NCBI GenBank assembly: GCA_946902875.1
Contig: OX336345.1
Coordinates: 18,073,395 to 18,137,394, forward strand
Direction: 5' to 3'
DNA: 64,000 bases
Source: Nematopogon swammerdamellus
Lineage: Eukaryota; Arthropoda; Insecta; Lepidoptera; Adelidae
Part shown: positions 53,909 through 63,235 of the stretch, in pieces
Position numbering within the stretch: position 1 is the stretch's first letter
How the letters are laid out: every line of letters begins with the position of its first letter
Notes under the pieces: generated by a model
Seen by the model: only the letters and a program-made list of their open reading frames with translations
What the model was told of the DNA's origin: nothing
Databases searched by the model: none
Program-made: the position numbers and the translations under genes

Positions 53909-54253
53909 TTCGTATTCGTCACCGTTCAATTTTGTATGAAAAATTCGGTTTCTTGCACTAATTCTTCGCATTCGTCACCAGTTTTGGGCAGGTACAGTTG
54001 GGAGATAAAATAAAAGTCAATAATCAATAATATTTTTTATTTACCATGAATGTTTATTGATTTATTATACATGCAGTTTCTAAAATGAATAACAGTCACA
54101 GAGTATGGGTAAGGGTTAGTCTCGTTTCGCCACCGGCCAATATTGTATGAAGAATTCATTTTCATACGTTTGTAGCGTTTCGTCACCGCAATATTATTGT
54201 ATCAAATTATTGTAGCGTTTCGCCACCCGAGTTCGACCAGGTACATTCAGGAT
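53909..54253. other. 'cgtttcgccaccg' rich spacer
   Basis: 'tcgtcaccgttcaattttgt', 'tcgtttcgccaccggccaat', 'gcgtttcgtcaccgcaatat' and 'gcgtttcgccacccgagttc' recur at 53937-54240 with variable spacing. This is a weak diverged tandem pattern. Confidence 0.4.
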
Positions 54254-54640
54254 ACAATAAAAGTGGCAAGAAGGTTCTTCTGAAAAAAAACCCCAAGTGC
54301 GAGTCCGACTCGCGCACCGAGGAAACATAACTTCTTCCCTTCGGCCGAATTACCAGTAAAGCAGCAGTGGCAAGAAGGTTTTCTGTGGTAAAAATAAAAA
54401 AAACAGCCAATTGCGAGTCCGACTCGCGCACCGAGGCAGCCAGAATAACCCTTTTCATTCGGCCGAAGTACCAAGAAAGCAGCAGTGGCAAGAAGGTTCT
54501 TCAGTGGTCAAAATAAAAAAAAACAGCCAAGTGAGAGTCCGACTCGAGCACCGAAGAAACGAGAATAACTTCTTCCATTCGGCCAAAGTACCAGGAAAGC
54601 AGCAGTGGCAAGAAGGTTCTTCATTGGTCAAAATTTAAAA
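54254..54640 (+). repeat. ~119-bp minisatellite built from repeat C terminus
   Basis: 'gcagcagtggcaagaaggtt' recurs at 54360, 54479 and 54599, and 'tggcaagaaggttcttctga' at 54264. Each unit contains the inverted C-family end ('gcgagtccgactcgcgcacc' + 'gagg') and 'cttcc.ttcggccgaa'. About 3.3 units in all. Confidence 0.85.
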
Positions 54641-54931
54641 AAGGGTTGGAAAAATTTGAAAAATATCATGGTTGTCGGAAATCATTTTTTTCTTAATTTT
54701 AAACGATACTGTCTGGTATATTTTTGTAAGGTACTGTTCGATATCATACGTACCATTTAACAACTTTTCCAGACAGGAATTACTGATGATTTCGTCTCTC
54801 CTAATATATGCAGGACGTCTTTATGCGGGGGAGAAAATGTGCCTCAACTGAGAATGCCCCAAACGTGAATGAATCACTGAAATGACCTTATATAATAGGT
54901 TGGTATGGGTAAGCTTTATGAGTTCAACAAA
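54641..54931. other. No supported gene
   Basis: AT-rich sequence linking the minisatellite to the inverted repeat. Confidence 0.35.
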
Positions 54932-55172
54932 ATCCCACCAAAAACATATAATATAAAAAGATGCCAAGTCTCGCACGCAACCTTTCCACAGTTTCCACCG
55001 TAAAAAGTTGTAAGATCCCATGCAGAGCCAAGTCTTTTCATATCATTGAAGCCCGAATTCAACAATGTTGCCATAAATTATATTTTCTACTTAATAATAA
55101 TCAATATTTAGTTACTCCTCTTATATTAAACATCTTCATTTCTATAAAAAAAAACACCTTGACTTGGCAATC
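54932..55172 (+). repeat. Left arm of a ~235-bp inverted duplication
   Basis: From 'atcccaccaaaaacatataa' to 'acaccttgacttggca' this is the reverse complement of 55784-56012 with only a few differences, mainly small A/T indels. The right arm directly follows the Helitron helicase end, so this arm is a displaced copy of Helitron 3' flank. Confidence 0.85.
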
Positions 55173-55244
55173 GGACAGCTAAAATTTTAATATTATAACA
55201 ATAATATGAACGAATCTAATACCAGTTTGTTACATACATATACT
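55173..55244. other. Spacer inside the inverted duplication
   Basis: AT-rich; no feature. Confidence 0.35.
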
Positions 55245-55740
55245 ATACACACGCTGAATCCCGACAATCGGGGTAAGCAGAATAATCGGTATTGTGCTGA
55301 ACGAACTCTGGTAATTTTTTTTTTTTTTTATTGAAACTGACACGGATGGCTACATCACTTACAACATCCGTGATGTCAGCCCATAACACCGGGTGAACTT
55401 GGTGCCACGTCAGTGCATCCCTTCGGTCGTGCCGGCTACACTGAACTGGACGGAAAACACAAACTACATATTTACATAGCCGTTTCGACCGACCTTTCAT
55501 TTAGTGCGGTGGTATCAACCCGGGCGGGTTAAACCCTACCACCTAGTAATATAAGAAGGGAGTCATATCCCATAGGGAGAGATGCAGTGGGGCTATTCTT
55601 TTAAAGTACCGGCCCCACACGGTACAAATTACATCACAACACCGACCACCACGTTTCGCAAAGTAGGTACCTATTCGAACAAGATTCAATCGATCAAGCA
55701 GCAAGTAAGGTACGAACACCCACCTGCTCCATGCTATGTT
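55245..55740 (-). mobile_element. Repeat B interrupted by a chimeric B-head/SINE A element
   Basis: Outer repeat B (reverse): 55245-55310 ('ctgaatcccgacaatcgggg', 'ggtattgtgctgaacgaac') and 55625-55740 ('atcacaacaccgaccaccac', 'cccacctgctccatg'). Between them lies a complete chimera on the minus strand. It begins with a B head ('accgtgtggggccggtactt' complement, 55573-55622) and joins at about 55562 to a SINE A body. It ends in a T tract at 55316-55330. This records one element inserted in another. Confidence 0.8.
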
Positions 55741-55783
55741 TACTTTGTTGTAAACTGAAAAAGAATCTTTACGAAGCGATCTG

Positions 55784-56012
55784 CCAAGTCAAGGTGTTTT
55801 TTTATAGAAATAAAGATGTTGAATATAAGAGGAGTAACTAAATATTGATTATTATTAAGTAGAAAATATAATTTATGGCAACATTGTTGAATTCGGGCTT
55901 CAATGATATGAAAAGACTTGGCTCTGCATGGGGTCTTACAACTTTTTACGGTGGAAACTGTGGAAAGGTTGCGTGCGAGACTTGGCATCTTATTATATGT
56001 TTTGGTGGGATC
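55784..56012 (-). repeat. Right arm of the inverted duplication
   Basis: Complement of 54932-55172. It lies directly 3' of the helicase fragment on the minus strand. Confidence 0.85.
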
Positions 56013-56351
56013 TCATTTCTTTTTGTAGGTAGTCTTCCTTTTTTTCTTTTCTGGTATTATTTCTTGCACGTCAGCTACACATTTTCTCAAAACCCACTCC
56101 CTATCTCTGTTAGTTTTTCTCAGTGGCCTTGGTGTAACAACTTTTGACAAGTCTGGGCGGTAAGTGGATCTAAGTCGATTATATTCGGCTATTGCGGACT
56201 CCTGAGCTTTGATGCTACCAAAGTCTACATTGATTAGATGCAATCCGGCCAGACTTGTCACTCTCGACAGTGCTACGTACGGTTGACCGCACGTGAACAC
56301 TGAAGAGCCGATGTCTATCACATTTAGACACATTTCCACACATTTAGACAC
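56013..56351 (-). pseudogene. Helitron Rep/helicase C-terminal fragment
   Basis: The translated minus strand contains 'VIDIGSSVFTCGQPYVALSR' followed by 'VTSLAGLHLINVDF', the last motif (VI) of Pif1-type helicases as found at the end of Helitron RepHel proteins. It is followed by a basic tail with KKKRK and a stop. Only about 100 residues remain. The Rep nuclease and the rest of the helicase are absent upstream, where AT-rich DNA begins. The first residues shown are probably not native. It marks a Helitron remnant, now flanked by the inverted duplication. Confidence 0.8.
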
Positions 56352-56699
56352 ACAATAATAAAATTAATTTATTTAATTATATATTAACTATGTATGTATG
56401 TACTTTCCACAATTTATTACTGGAAATATTTTAAATTCTATTAAGCGTATGTGAGGGAGTGTGTATCTGTTTGTGGGTGGATGTGTGCGTTTGAATTAAG
56501 TACCTACTGTGACTAAACCCATAATCTAGAATAGCTAGGTACGCTACGTAGCGTAGGTACTATATTGATAGCCTGTACGTAGTACTAAGTACTTATAGTG
56601 TTATAGTTTACCTACTTGACCTTCCTACAGCTATATATATGTTATTATACATACTTGACAGAGTTACTTATGCAACTGACAAAATTACTTGTCATAGAC
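56352..56699. other. No gene; small palindrome near 56540
   Basis: 'gtacgctacgtagcgtaggt' (56538-56557) contains a short perfect palindrome. AT-rich otherwise. Confidence 0.4.
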
Positions 56700-57182
56700 T
56701 TTGTATGGAAAGGTAAGTTTACCATACAAAAAAAAACTGGGCTCCAATTTTAGGATATTTGAGTTTTTCCTTTCGTTGTGGGCTAAACATTAGCTGAATC
56801 CAAAATATCAAGTTTTTAGGTCTGCTGGAAGTACCTTAGATTTTTTATTATGCATAGGTTTTGTATGGAAACGTAAGTTTAATACCCTACACAAAGAAAA
56901 CTGGGCTTCAATTTTAGGATGTTTGAGTTTTTCCTTTCGTTGTGGGCTAAACATTAGCTGAATCCAAAATATCAAGTTTGTAGGTCTGCTGGAAGTACCT
57001 TAGATTTTTGATGATGCATAGGTTTTGTATGGAAATATAAGTTTAATATCCTACACAAAGAAAACGGGGCTTCAATTTTAGGATGTTTGAATTTTTCCTT
57101 TCGTTGTGGGCTAAACATTAGCTGAATCCAAAATATCAAGTTTGTAGGTCTTCTGGAAGTACCTTAGATTTTTGATGATCGG
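56700..57182 (+). repeat. ~161-bp tandem repeat, three copies
   Basis: 'ttgtatgga' + 'gtaagttta', 'aactgggct.caattttagg', 'cctttcgttgtgggctaaac', 'attagctgaatccaaaatat' and 'ggaagtaccttagat' start at about 56700, 56861 and 57022. Copies two and three are more alike than copy one. Confidence 0.9.
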
Positions 57183-57425
57183 TGAGTGAGTGAGTCACAA
57201 AAAACCGGAACTTTGACTAGCGATATCTCGCAAACTATAATAGGTACAAACTTATAATTTGGGGTATAGCTAGGTTCGGTAAGTACTCTTGGCAACTGAT
57301 GTTTATCTTTATCCACAACAAAGATACAGGTGGGCCAAAAGTACCCTGAGTTGCTTCGAGAAAAGGCCGTGTTGCTTTTGCTCGACTTGGCGGGGGCACT
57401 GCCGTGCCCCCAGATTTTTGAATAA
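57183..57425 (-). repeat. Repeat with 'gggggcacggcagtgccccc' hairpin end
   Basis: On the minus strand the left end reads 'gggggcacggcagtgccccc' + 'gccaagtcgagc', matching 12796-12827. Placed next to a Helitron fragment, a non-autonomous Helitron is plausible, but the 5' TC and 3' CTRR were not verified. Confidence 0.45.
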
Positions 57426-57559
57426 ATTAAGTCGTCAACTGTACCTTTCATACAAATAGCGGATCGTGATGAATGCGAAGGTTTAAAAGTCACATTATTT
57501 TTACGGTGAAGAAAGCGAAGTTATACATATAGCCGGTGATGTCATGGTGACGAATACGA
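57426..57559. other. Spacer, nothing recognised
   Basis: No feature. Confidence 0.35.
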
Positions 57560-57712
57560 AATAACACAGTCATGCAGCAATTGGATCTTCGTGCCTTACT
57601 TGCTGATGGTGGTCGGTGTTGTGCTGTAATTTAGCAGTGTCCTTGCAGCACAACACCGATTACTTTGCTTAGCCCGATTGTCCGGATACAGCGTGTGGTA
57701 TGTATGTTTGAT
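57560..57712 (+). repeat. Repeat family B, 3' half with deletion
   Basis: 'acacagtcatgcagcaattg', 'cgtgccttacttgctgatgg', 'cggtgttgtgctgtaattta', 'gcagcacaacaccgattact' and 'gattgtccggatacagcgtg'. Confidence 0.8.
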
Positions 57713-57762
57713 TTATTATATGAACTACCTTATGAATGCTCGATAAACAATATAAAAATAAT

Positions 57763-57853
57763 AAAATACACATATTATACATCTACAAAACAATTTTGTT
57801 ATCTGACGACGACTTATAAAAGTCGAAATATAATATGTATAATATGTGTGTTT
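57763..57853. repeat. Nested hairpin sharing an arm with 51627-51717
   Basis: Outer arms: 'aaaatacacatattatacat' (about 57763-57782) pairs with 57833-57853. Inside lies 'gttatctgacgacgact' + 'tataaaagtcgaaatat', nearly the right arm of the 51627-51717 hairpin. Confidence 0.7.
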
Positions 57854-57964
57854 TACACTCATTATACACAAGCAATAAAAAAAACAATGAAATTTTATAT
57901 AAGTACAATACATAAACCCACAGAACCCTAACATCTGAATCTATTAGTACTATACTTACTGCCT

Positions 57965-58025
57965 GGACAATTGTGATAAAAACATCAACGGGGTAAGAAA
58001 AGTAATCGGTGTTGTGCTGCAAGCA
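57965..58025 (-). repeat. Repeat family B, 3' fragment
   Basis: 'aacggggtaagaaaagtaat' + 'cggtgttgtgctgcaagc' is the reversed end of family B. Confidence 0.6.
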
Positions 58026-58567
58026 CACTGTTAAATGCAGCTGAACATGTGTTTTTTAATTTATTGTGTACAAAATACAAAAGTAAAACCAAATATTGGT
58101 GTGAATAAAAATATTGAATTCACAATAAACAATATAATATAATGTACTAACGTGAGCGGAGGAGAATAAACTATAAGCGAGTGCTAGACCTGTAGCAGCT
58201 CGTGACTCGTATCTAACGCCATCTCCCGGCGTACTCGAACAACAGCATCACGCTGAGTTATTCCGTGCCCACTCCCGCGCCCTTTGGGAATATCGCGCAA
58301 ATTATGGATATGCAAACGAAGTGTCGCTTTTACATTTTATACCGCCGCCGCCGTGCGAGGGGTGGAGGCTACGGGGGTGAGCGATGAGGTGGAAGGCACG
58401 CGAGAAAGAAATAAACAGACATTGGGTAGTTCTATTCTCTGCTATCTTAATCGATACGCGCTGGGATTAAAATGCCTTTTAAAGGTGTGTCTGGCTTTTA
58501 CAAGTATACGCCCATTAGCTTTAAAGAAGCGTGTATTTGAATGGAATTGCTGAAAATGGATAGTAAG
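58026..58567. other. No supported gene; GC-rich 58145-58400
   Basis: GC-rich block with 'cgccatctcccggcgtactc' and 'taccgccgccgccgtgcgag' interrupts AT-rich DNA. The forward frame 58284-58553 has no motif. Could be an unrecognised repeat or exon. Confidence 0.3.
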
Positions 58568-58888
58568 TACCGTGTGGGGCCGGTACTTTAAAAGAATAGC
58601 CCCACTGCATCTCTCCCCGTGTATGTCGTAAATGGCGACTAAGGGATATGACTCCCTTCTTATATTACTAGGTGGTAGGGTTTAACCCGCCCGGGTTGGT
58701 ACCACCGCAATGAATTAAAGGTCGGTCGAAACGGCTATGTAAATAGTTTGTGTTTTCCGTACGGCTCAGTGTAGCCGGCACGACCGAAGGGAAGCACTGA
58801 CGTGGCACCAAGTTCACCCGGTGTTATGGGCTGACATCACGGATGTTGTAGGTGATGTAGCCAGCCGTGTCAGTTTCCATAGAAAAAA
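58568..58888 (+). mobile_element. Chimeric repeat: B head plus SINE A body
   Basis: B head 'ccgtgtggggccggtacttt' to 'aatggcgactaagggatatg' (58570-58650), then 'actcccttcttatattacta' and the SINE A body with 'gaaacggctatgtaaatag' and 'gtgtcagtttccat'. It has an A-rich tail. The joint matches that in the 55.3-55.6 kb copy, so the chimera is a multiplying subfamily and not a single accident. Confidence 0.85.
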
Positions 58889-60384
58889 AGTAAGTAGTAA
58901 AAACATGACCCTGCTTTTTGTTTCGCGCAGTCGGGCAAAAGGCTAAAATTATAATTTATAAATTCTAATTTCAACTTCCAATTCCACTTCCAGCATAATA
59001 AACAGAGAAACTTTGGTTTCAAAGTTAAAAATAAATCATTGAAAATTCATTGTTTCATACATAAAACGAAATAAGCTATTCCTGCGATTTCGCTGCGATA
59101 ACCATCCTTAGAGCTGCCTGAAAACGTGAGTGTAAGCTGCATGTGAATTGATTGAGTAGTTCTGGACTTATGAGCGAACATAGAATATGTCGATCGTTAC
59201 AGATTTTTTGTTTGTGATAATAATAAAAATCAAAACCACAGCTTCGCATAGCGAAGAAAGTGTGAGAAACAAAGAATATGTCTTTACGAAATTAAATATA
59301 TAGACAAAGTATGTGTGTGTACTGTACAATACTGTACATAAGTGACTAAACATGGAAATCGGGAAAATGCGACAGGCAACAGCGCTTGTAATAAATGATG
59401 TTTCCTTCGCATTAAACGTATTCACTCTACCTATACACATGGTTCAGAGCAATGTACACAAATAAATACTTTCATTGAAATTTAACACACAGATGTTTAT
59501 AAATTTAATAATTGAACAATATCACAAATTTTATACAAAAAGTACACATTTCTATCAAATCGAGAGCGGTTTTATCTGTTTGGCTGTCTTATCTGTTTTT
59601 GAACCTTTGGGCACAACCATCCGTGCCGGCTGTCTCTAATAAAAATAATTATCTGTAAAAACATGAGATTAAATTATGCAAAATAAAATACACAAGGTCG
59701 AAATTAATTAGCTCGTCACAATTAACGATAGTGAATAAAAATTTCGGTGAAATAATATTCACTTGACTAGCTTATCACATTTCGTTGTTGCGCTGATAAG
59801 GAACTGACATGACAGATTCTTGTTCGTCCATCTGGCCGTTCATTTACTCATCCGTGCTCATAATCGATTAGAGCATCTATTATTTAGTAACAGGCCCATC
59901 AAATGCATTGCTCTGTATATGACTACGGAACTCCAAAATGAACCAGTCACAAAGGTCATGATGGATCACCTCCCTAGCCCTTGCGAGGCCTCTATGCTTT
60001 ATTTCACTTTAGGCATTCTCTATTATAAAAGGCAATGTGTGTATGTCTATGTTTATATTTTTTTATTTATCTCTTGATTTCAGGTAACTATAGGCTCATA
60101 TTACAAAAATACATATTATATGTCTTAACCTCATAATTAAAATTATTTTTATGATTTCTTTAAATTACCGTGGTACTCGTACTCTATAGATATAATATTG
60201 TTATAATAATTGTTATGTGTTTATCTATCTGAATGTATGTACAGCGACCACTTGACACCGAAACCTAATAATAAAAATAATCGTTTTCGGTAATGCAAAA
60301 TGACATACCTCGTTATCCTTATCGCGGTTCGAATCCCGTCGGCGTGTACCAATGAGTTTTTTCTGACGAAAAAATTTACGTGCA
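58889..60384. other. No supported gene; tRNA-like B box at 60325-60345
   Basis: AT-rich. 'gcggttcgaatcccgtcggc' (60325-60344) is a perfect Pol III B box but has no cloverleaf around it. Probably a worn tRNA-derived repeat. The open frame at 59820-60077 has no recognisable motif. Confidence 0.35.
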
Positions 60385-60678
60385 TACCTACACCTGCTGC
60401 TTCACCGTTCGGAACCGGTGTAAAACTGTAGGTCCCTTCCCTTGCCCCTTACTAGGTGGTAGGCTCAAATTGTAGCCGACTGGGTTGGTACAACCGTACT
60501 GGATGTAAGATGGCCGCATAGCAGCCTCGGTTGTGTTCTCCTCTAGTCCCGTATAGCCAACAATCCAAGGAAGTCTCCGGTATGGCACCTACCTTCTCGG
60601 AGGTGATATTGGCTGGTCGGAGCATGCGCTTTAGCCCCTCCAACTCAGAAACCCATACCGGATTACTTAAAAAAAATT
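60385..60678 (+). mobile_element. SINE family A', near full length
   Basis: 'gtaaaactgtaggtcccttc', 'ctaggtggtagg' and 'gggttggtaca' are shared with family A. The 3' part ('cctctagtcccgtatagcca', 'tctccggtatggcacctacc', 'tcggagcatgcgctttagcc', 'acccataccgg') is specific to A' and matches 18433-18640 reversed. Short A tail. Confidence 0.75.
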
Positions 60679-61284
60679 ATAAGCATTGCCTTATCACGAT
60701 ATTTATCCAAAGGAGCAACTGACAGGTAAACGAAACCTTGCGCAAGGCACGACAAAATTACCACCAAGCCACATAAATCAAGGCACCTACGCTGGATAAA
60801 TCTCTTTAGGCTGGAGATAGTATCACGAGAATGTCGTCGGTCGCAAACGACGGGGATGTACAAGTATGAAGCGAAATAGTATTGGACCGAAACGACACGT
60901 CTGCGTCGTTGATTTTACTCCATGTCGCTGCTCTGCGACCGACGACGTCAGCGTCGAACCTCTCACGAACGTCAGCGGAAGTGGAGTCATCCTATGTAAT
61001 GGATAGGTAGAGGGAGGTCGAGAGCGAGACTAGTGGTTCTCCGCATCCTCGCACACTAACTGACGAGTGCTTGATGCGAGCCGAAACCTAACGCATGCTG
61101 AAGAACTATACACAGTGGCCACTCGCTAGTTCCGACCTCGATTGACACCCTCCCCTACTGCTAATGGGCCCGGATATGTACTGAGTACATACATACAAGA
61201 AATATTTTCTTTCCGACTTCTTGCCTATAAGATGTTACACACATGAAATACAAAAATACACATGCAAAAAAATTATGGAGCTCC
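60679..61284. other. No supported gene; GC-rich 60820-61150
   Basis: 'gaatgtcgtcggtcgcaaac', 'gctctgcgaccgacgacgtc' and 'tgacgagtgcttgatgcgag' give a CpG-rich block. No frame or repeat match identifies it. Confidence 0.35.
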
Positions 61285-61345
61285 TGTGTCTTGCAAAGTT
61301 TGTCAGTTCTTCTTCGCATTGAAATAGAACCGACGTACCCAAGAG
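61285..61345 (+). repeat. Repeat family D fragment
   Basis: 'aaagtttgtcagttcttctt' + 'cgcattgaaatagaac' is shared with 63165-63210. Confidence 0.6.
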
Positions 61346-62016
61346 TAGGTTAACCTTAACCTAACCTACCTATCAATGAAATTATTTAATACATAATAAA
61401 CAATTATGATGAATGTTAAGAAAATTATCTACGAAGGGAATGCAGCATTAGTTCTTCTCTTTCATATTTTGGTAACCAAGGGAAGGAAAGTTGCTTATTA
61501 CTGCTGCTTTTTGACCACCACACCAAGTTATACAATCTTGTTTACTATATTTTTTTTTACTTATATCTAAATTTATACTATTTAGTGATACTAAGGATAC
61601 TTCAGAAACCTTCGCTCGAACCTGAATAAGCCGCGAGCGGAGCTGCCGGGGCAAGCTATTCTCGACATATTCTCTCTTCTTCCTTATTCTTCTACGCTGT
61701 GTAAATATTTGACAATGTTGTGACGAGGTCGGCGGTCGGCGGTGCTATGCCTAATTTATTTTGACAAATCATCGTGATTCTCGTGGGAAATGAAATTTTG
61801 GATTTTTTGCACGTGTATTTTTGTATTTCTTGTGTGTAACATCTAACGGCACAAAGTCGATCTTTTTTTCTTTCTTTGATGTACGAGTATGTATACACTC
61901 CTTCGGTCAGAGGATTAACGTTAAATTCTGTCCTTACTTAATAATAATAATATTACACTTTATACCACTTAATGTATGACAAGAGAGAACTTATTGGCTT
62001 CGACAATTTCCTCCAG
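61346..62016. other. No supported gene
   Basis: Mostly AT-rich; 61605-61660 has a GC-richer patch ('taagccgcgagcggagctgc'). No feature supported. Confidence 0.35.
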
Positions 62017-62077
62017 TCATCCCGGTGGACCTAACGTTTACATGGTTCCTATACCAAACACGGAGCAGCTGGTGAAG
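62017..62077 (+). CDS. Candidate 61-bp exon, low confidence
   Basis: An acceptor-like 'caatttcctccag' ends at 62016 and a consensus donor (AAG|GTATGC) begins at 62078. The open frame between reads HPGGPNVYMVPIPNTEQLVK, with coding-like base composition in AT-rich surroundings. No homology is known to me. It could equally be a chance frame, since no neighbouring exon was found within several kb. Confidence 0.25.
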
Positions 62078-62104
62078 GTATGCAGGTACATTTTTCAAAT
62101 CAGA

Positions 62105-62203
62105 AAAAAAAAATTGTTACACGCCGCCGCCGACCAGATTCGAAACTCGGACCTCTCGCAAAATAAGCCACCCGCTAGGCCGCTCGGCTAGCCACCGATC
62201 TGG
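62105..62203 (-). other. tRNA-like sequence, probably pseudogene or SINE head
   Basis: The minus strand has an A-box-like 'tggctagccgagcgg', then a B-box-like 'gtccgagtttcgaatc', and a run of nine or more T (62101-62115 complement) that would stop Pol III. The acceptor and T stems do not pair well, so I do not call a working tRNA. Confidence 0.4.
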
Positions 62204-62387
62204 TTATAGCTTATTTCTGGGTATCTTTGAATGGAGATCCTAGAGCGATCTGGTATAATAAACACTTGTATAAAATAAACCACACACGACTACTTCACTA
62301 GTGGTGTACTCGGCGTTACGAGAAGAATCCATCGAATGTTCCAGAAAAATTCCGTATAACTAGCTGTTAGAAATGACTCGTACTATG
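62204..62387. other. Spacer, nothing recognised
   Basis: No feature. Confidence 0.35.
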
Positions 62388-62500
62388 TAGGCAGTGGCAA
62401 ACATTTTTGTAAATGTAAACTAAGTGGACGTAAAAAAAGTATCCAGCGAAGTTTCTTGCCAGTTTTTCTTCGCTATGATAATCGAACTGGCAAAATGCTA
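62388..62500 (+). repeat. Repeat family D copy
   Basis: 'gtaggcagtggcaaac', 'actaagtggacgt' and 'gtttcttgccagtttttctt' are the counterpart of 1-115 on the other strand. Confidence 0.65.
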
Positions 62501-63164
62501 AATCTTAAATGTTAAATAAGACGAATCCGAGTGCAGTGTACTGTCTATGGATGATTAATAAAGAATAAAGAAGCATCCTTAGATGAATGCGTCAGTGAAA
62601 CCCCTTGATTGACTAATTCTCTAATTATAAGCGAACACAGAACGCGTTGGTGCATCGTTACAGATTTTAGCGGATCATCCGCTCGAAATCTCAATTGTAA
62701 AAAGTCGAATGTACTAATACGTGGTCGCTTCGACACATACCCACATAAATTCGTAGATATCCATGCGAATAGCTAGAACACGGATATGATTGCGACTGAG
62801 CTCAAATAAGTTGGCGGGACAACTCCCAGAAGGTTGCTTCATTCGATGTCGCTGTCTGCTTCCGTTTTCTACCTATGCCGTAGCATATATCGTACATAAC
62901 GTACATACATATAGGCAGTGTTCATAAATGTGATTTCAAATTATACGTACACGGTGTTACATCAGTGAGTGGTACTTTTAAAAGTAAAAAGGCGGAAAAT
63001 GCAATAGGCATTAATAACTACTTTCTGTACGTTTTTAAGTGCAATAAACCTTTTTTTTTATTAGATTTTTTTGCTTTTCACCAAAAAGGATTTATTTAAA
63101 CTATGTCAAATTGTTCAAATTTTTCTTCACAGATATTTCTAAGTAGGCACTAACAAAACATTGT
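62501..63164. other. No supported gene
   Basis: No coding or repeat feature recognised. Confidence 0.35.
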
Positions 63165-63235
63165 GACTAGCGAAGTTTGCCAGTTCTTCATCGCATTGAA
63201 ATAGAACAGATAGTTTTTCAGAAGTATCCGATAGA
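63165..63235 (+). repeat. Repeat family D fragment
   Basis: 'gcgaagtttgccagttcttc' + 'atcgcattgaaatagaac' parallels 61285-61345. Confidence 0.6.

Noticed and set aside
56013..56351. Cellular PIF1 helicase gene
   Set aside because: Only the last ~100 residues are present, in a repeat-rich context; fits a Helitron remnant better.
62105..62203. Functional tRNA gene
   Set aside because: A- and B-box-like words and a T-run are present, but stems do not pair into a cloverleaf.
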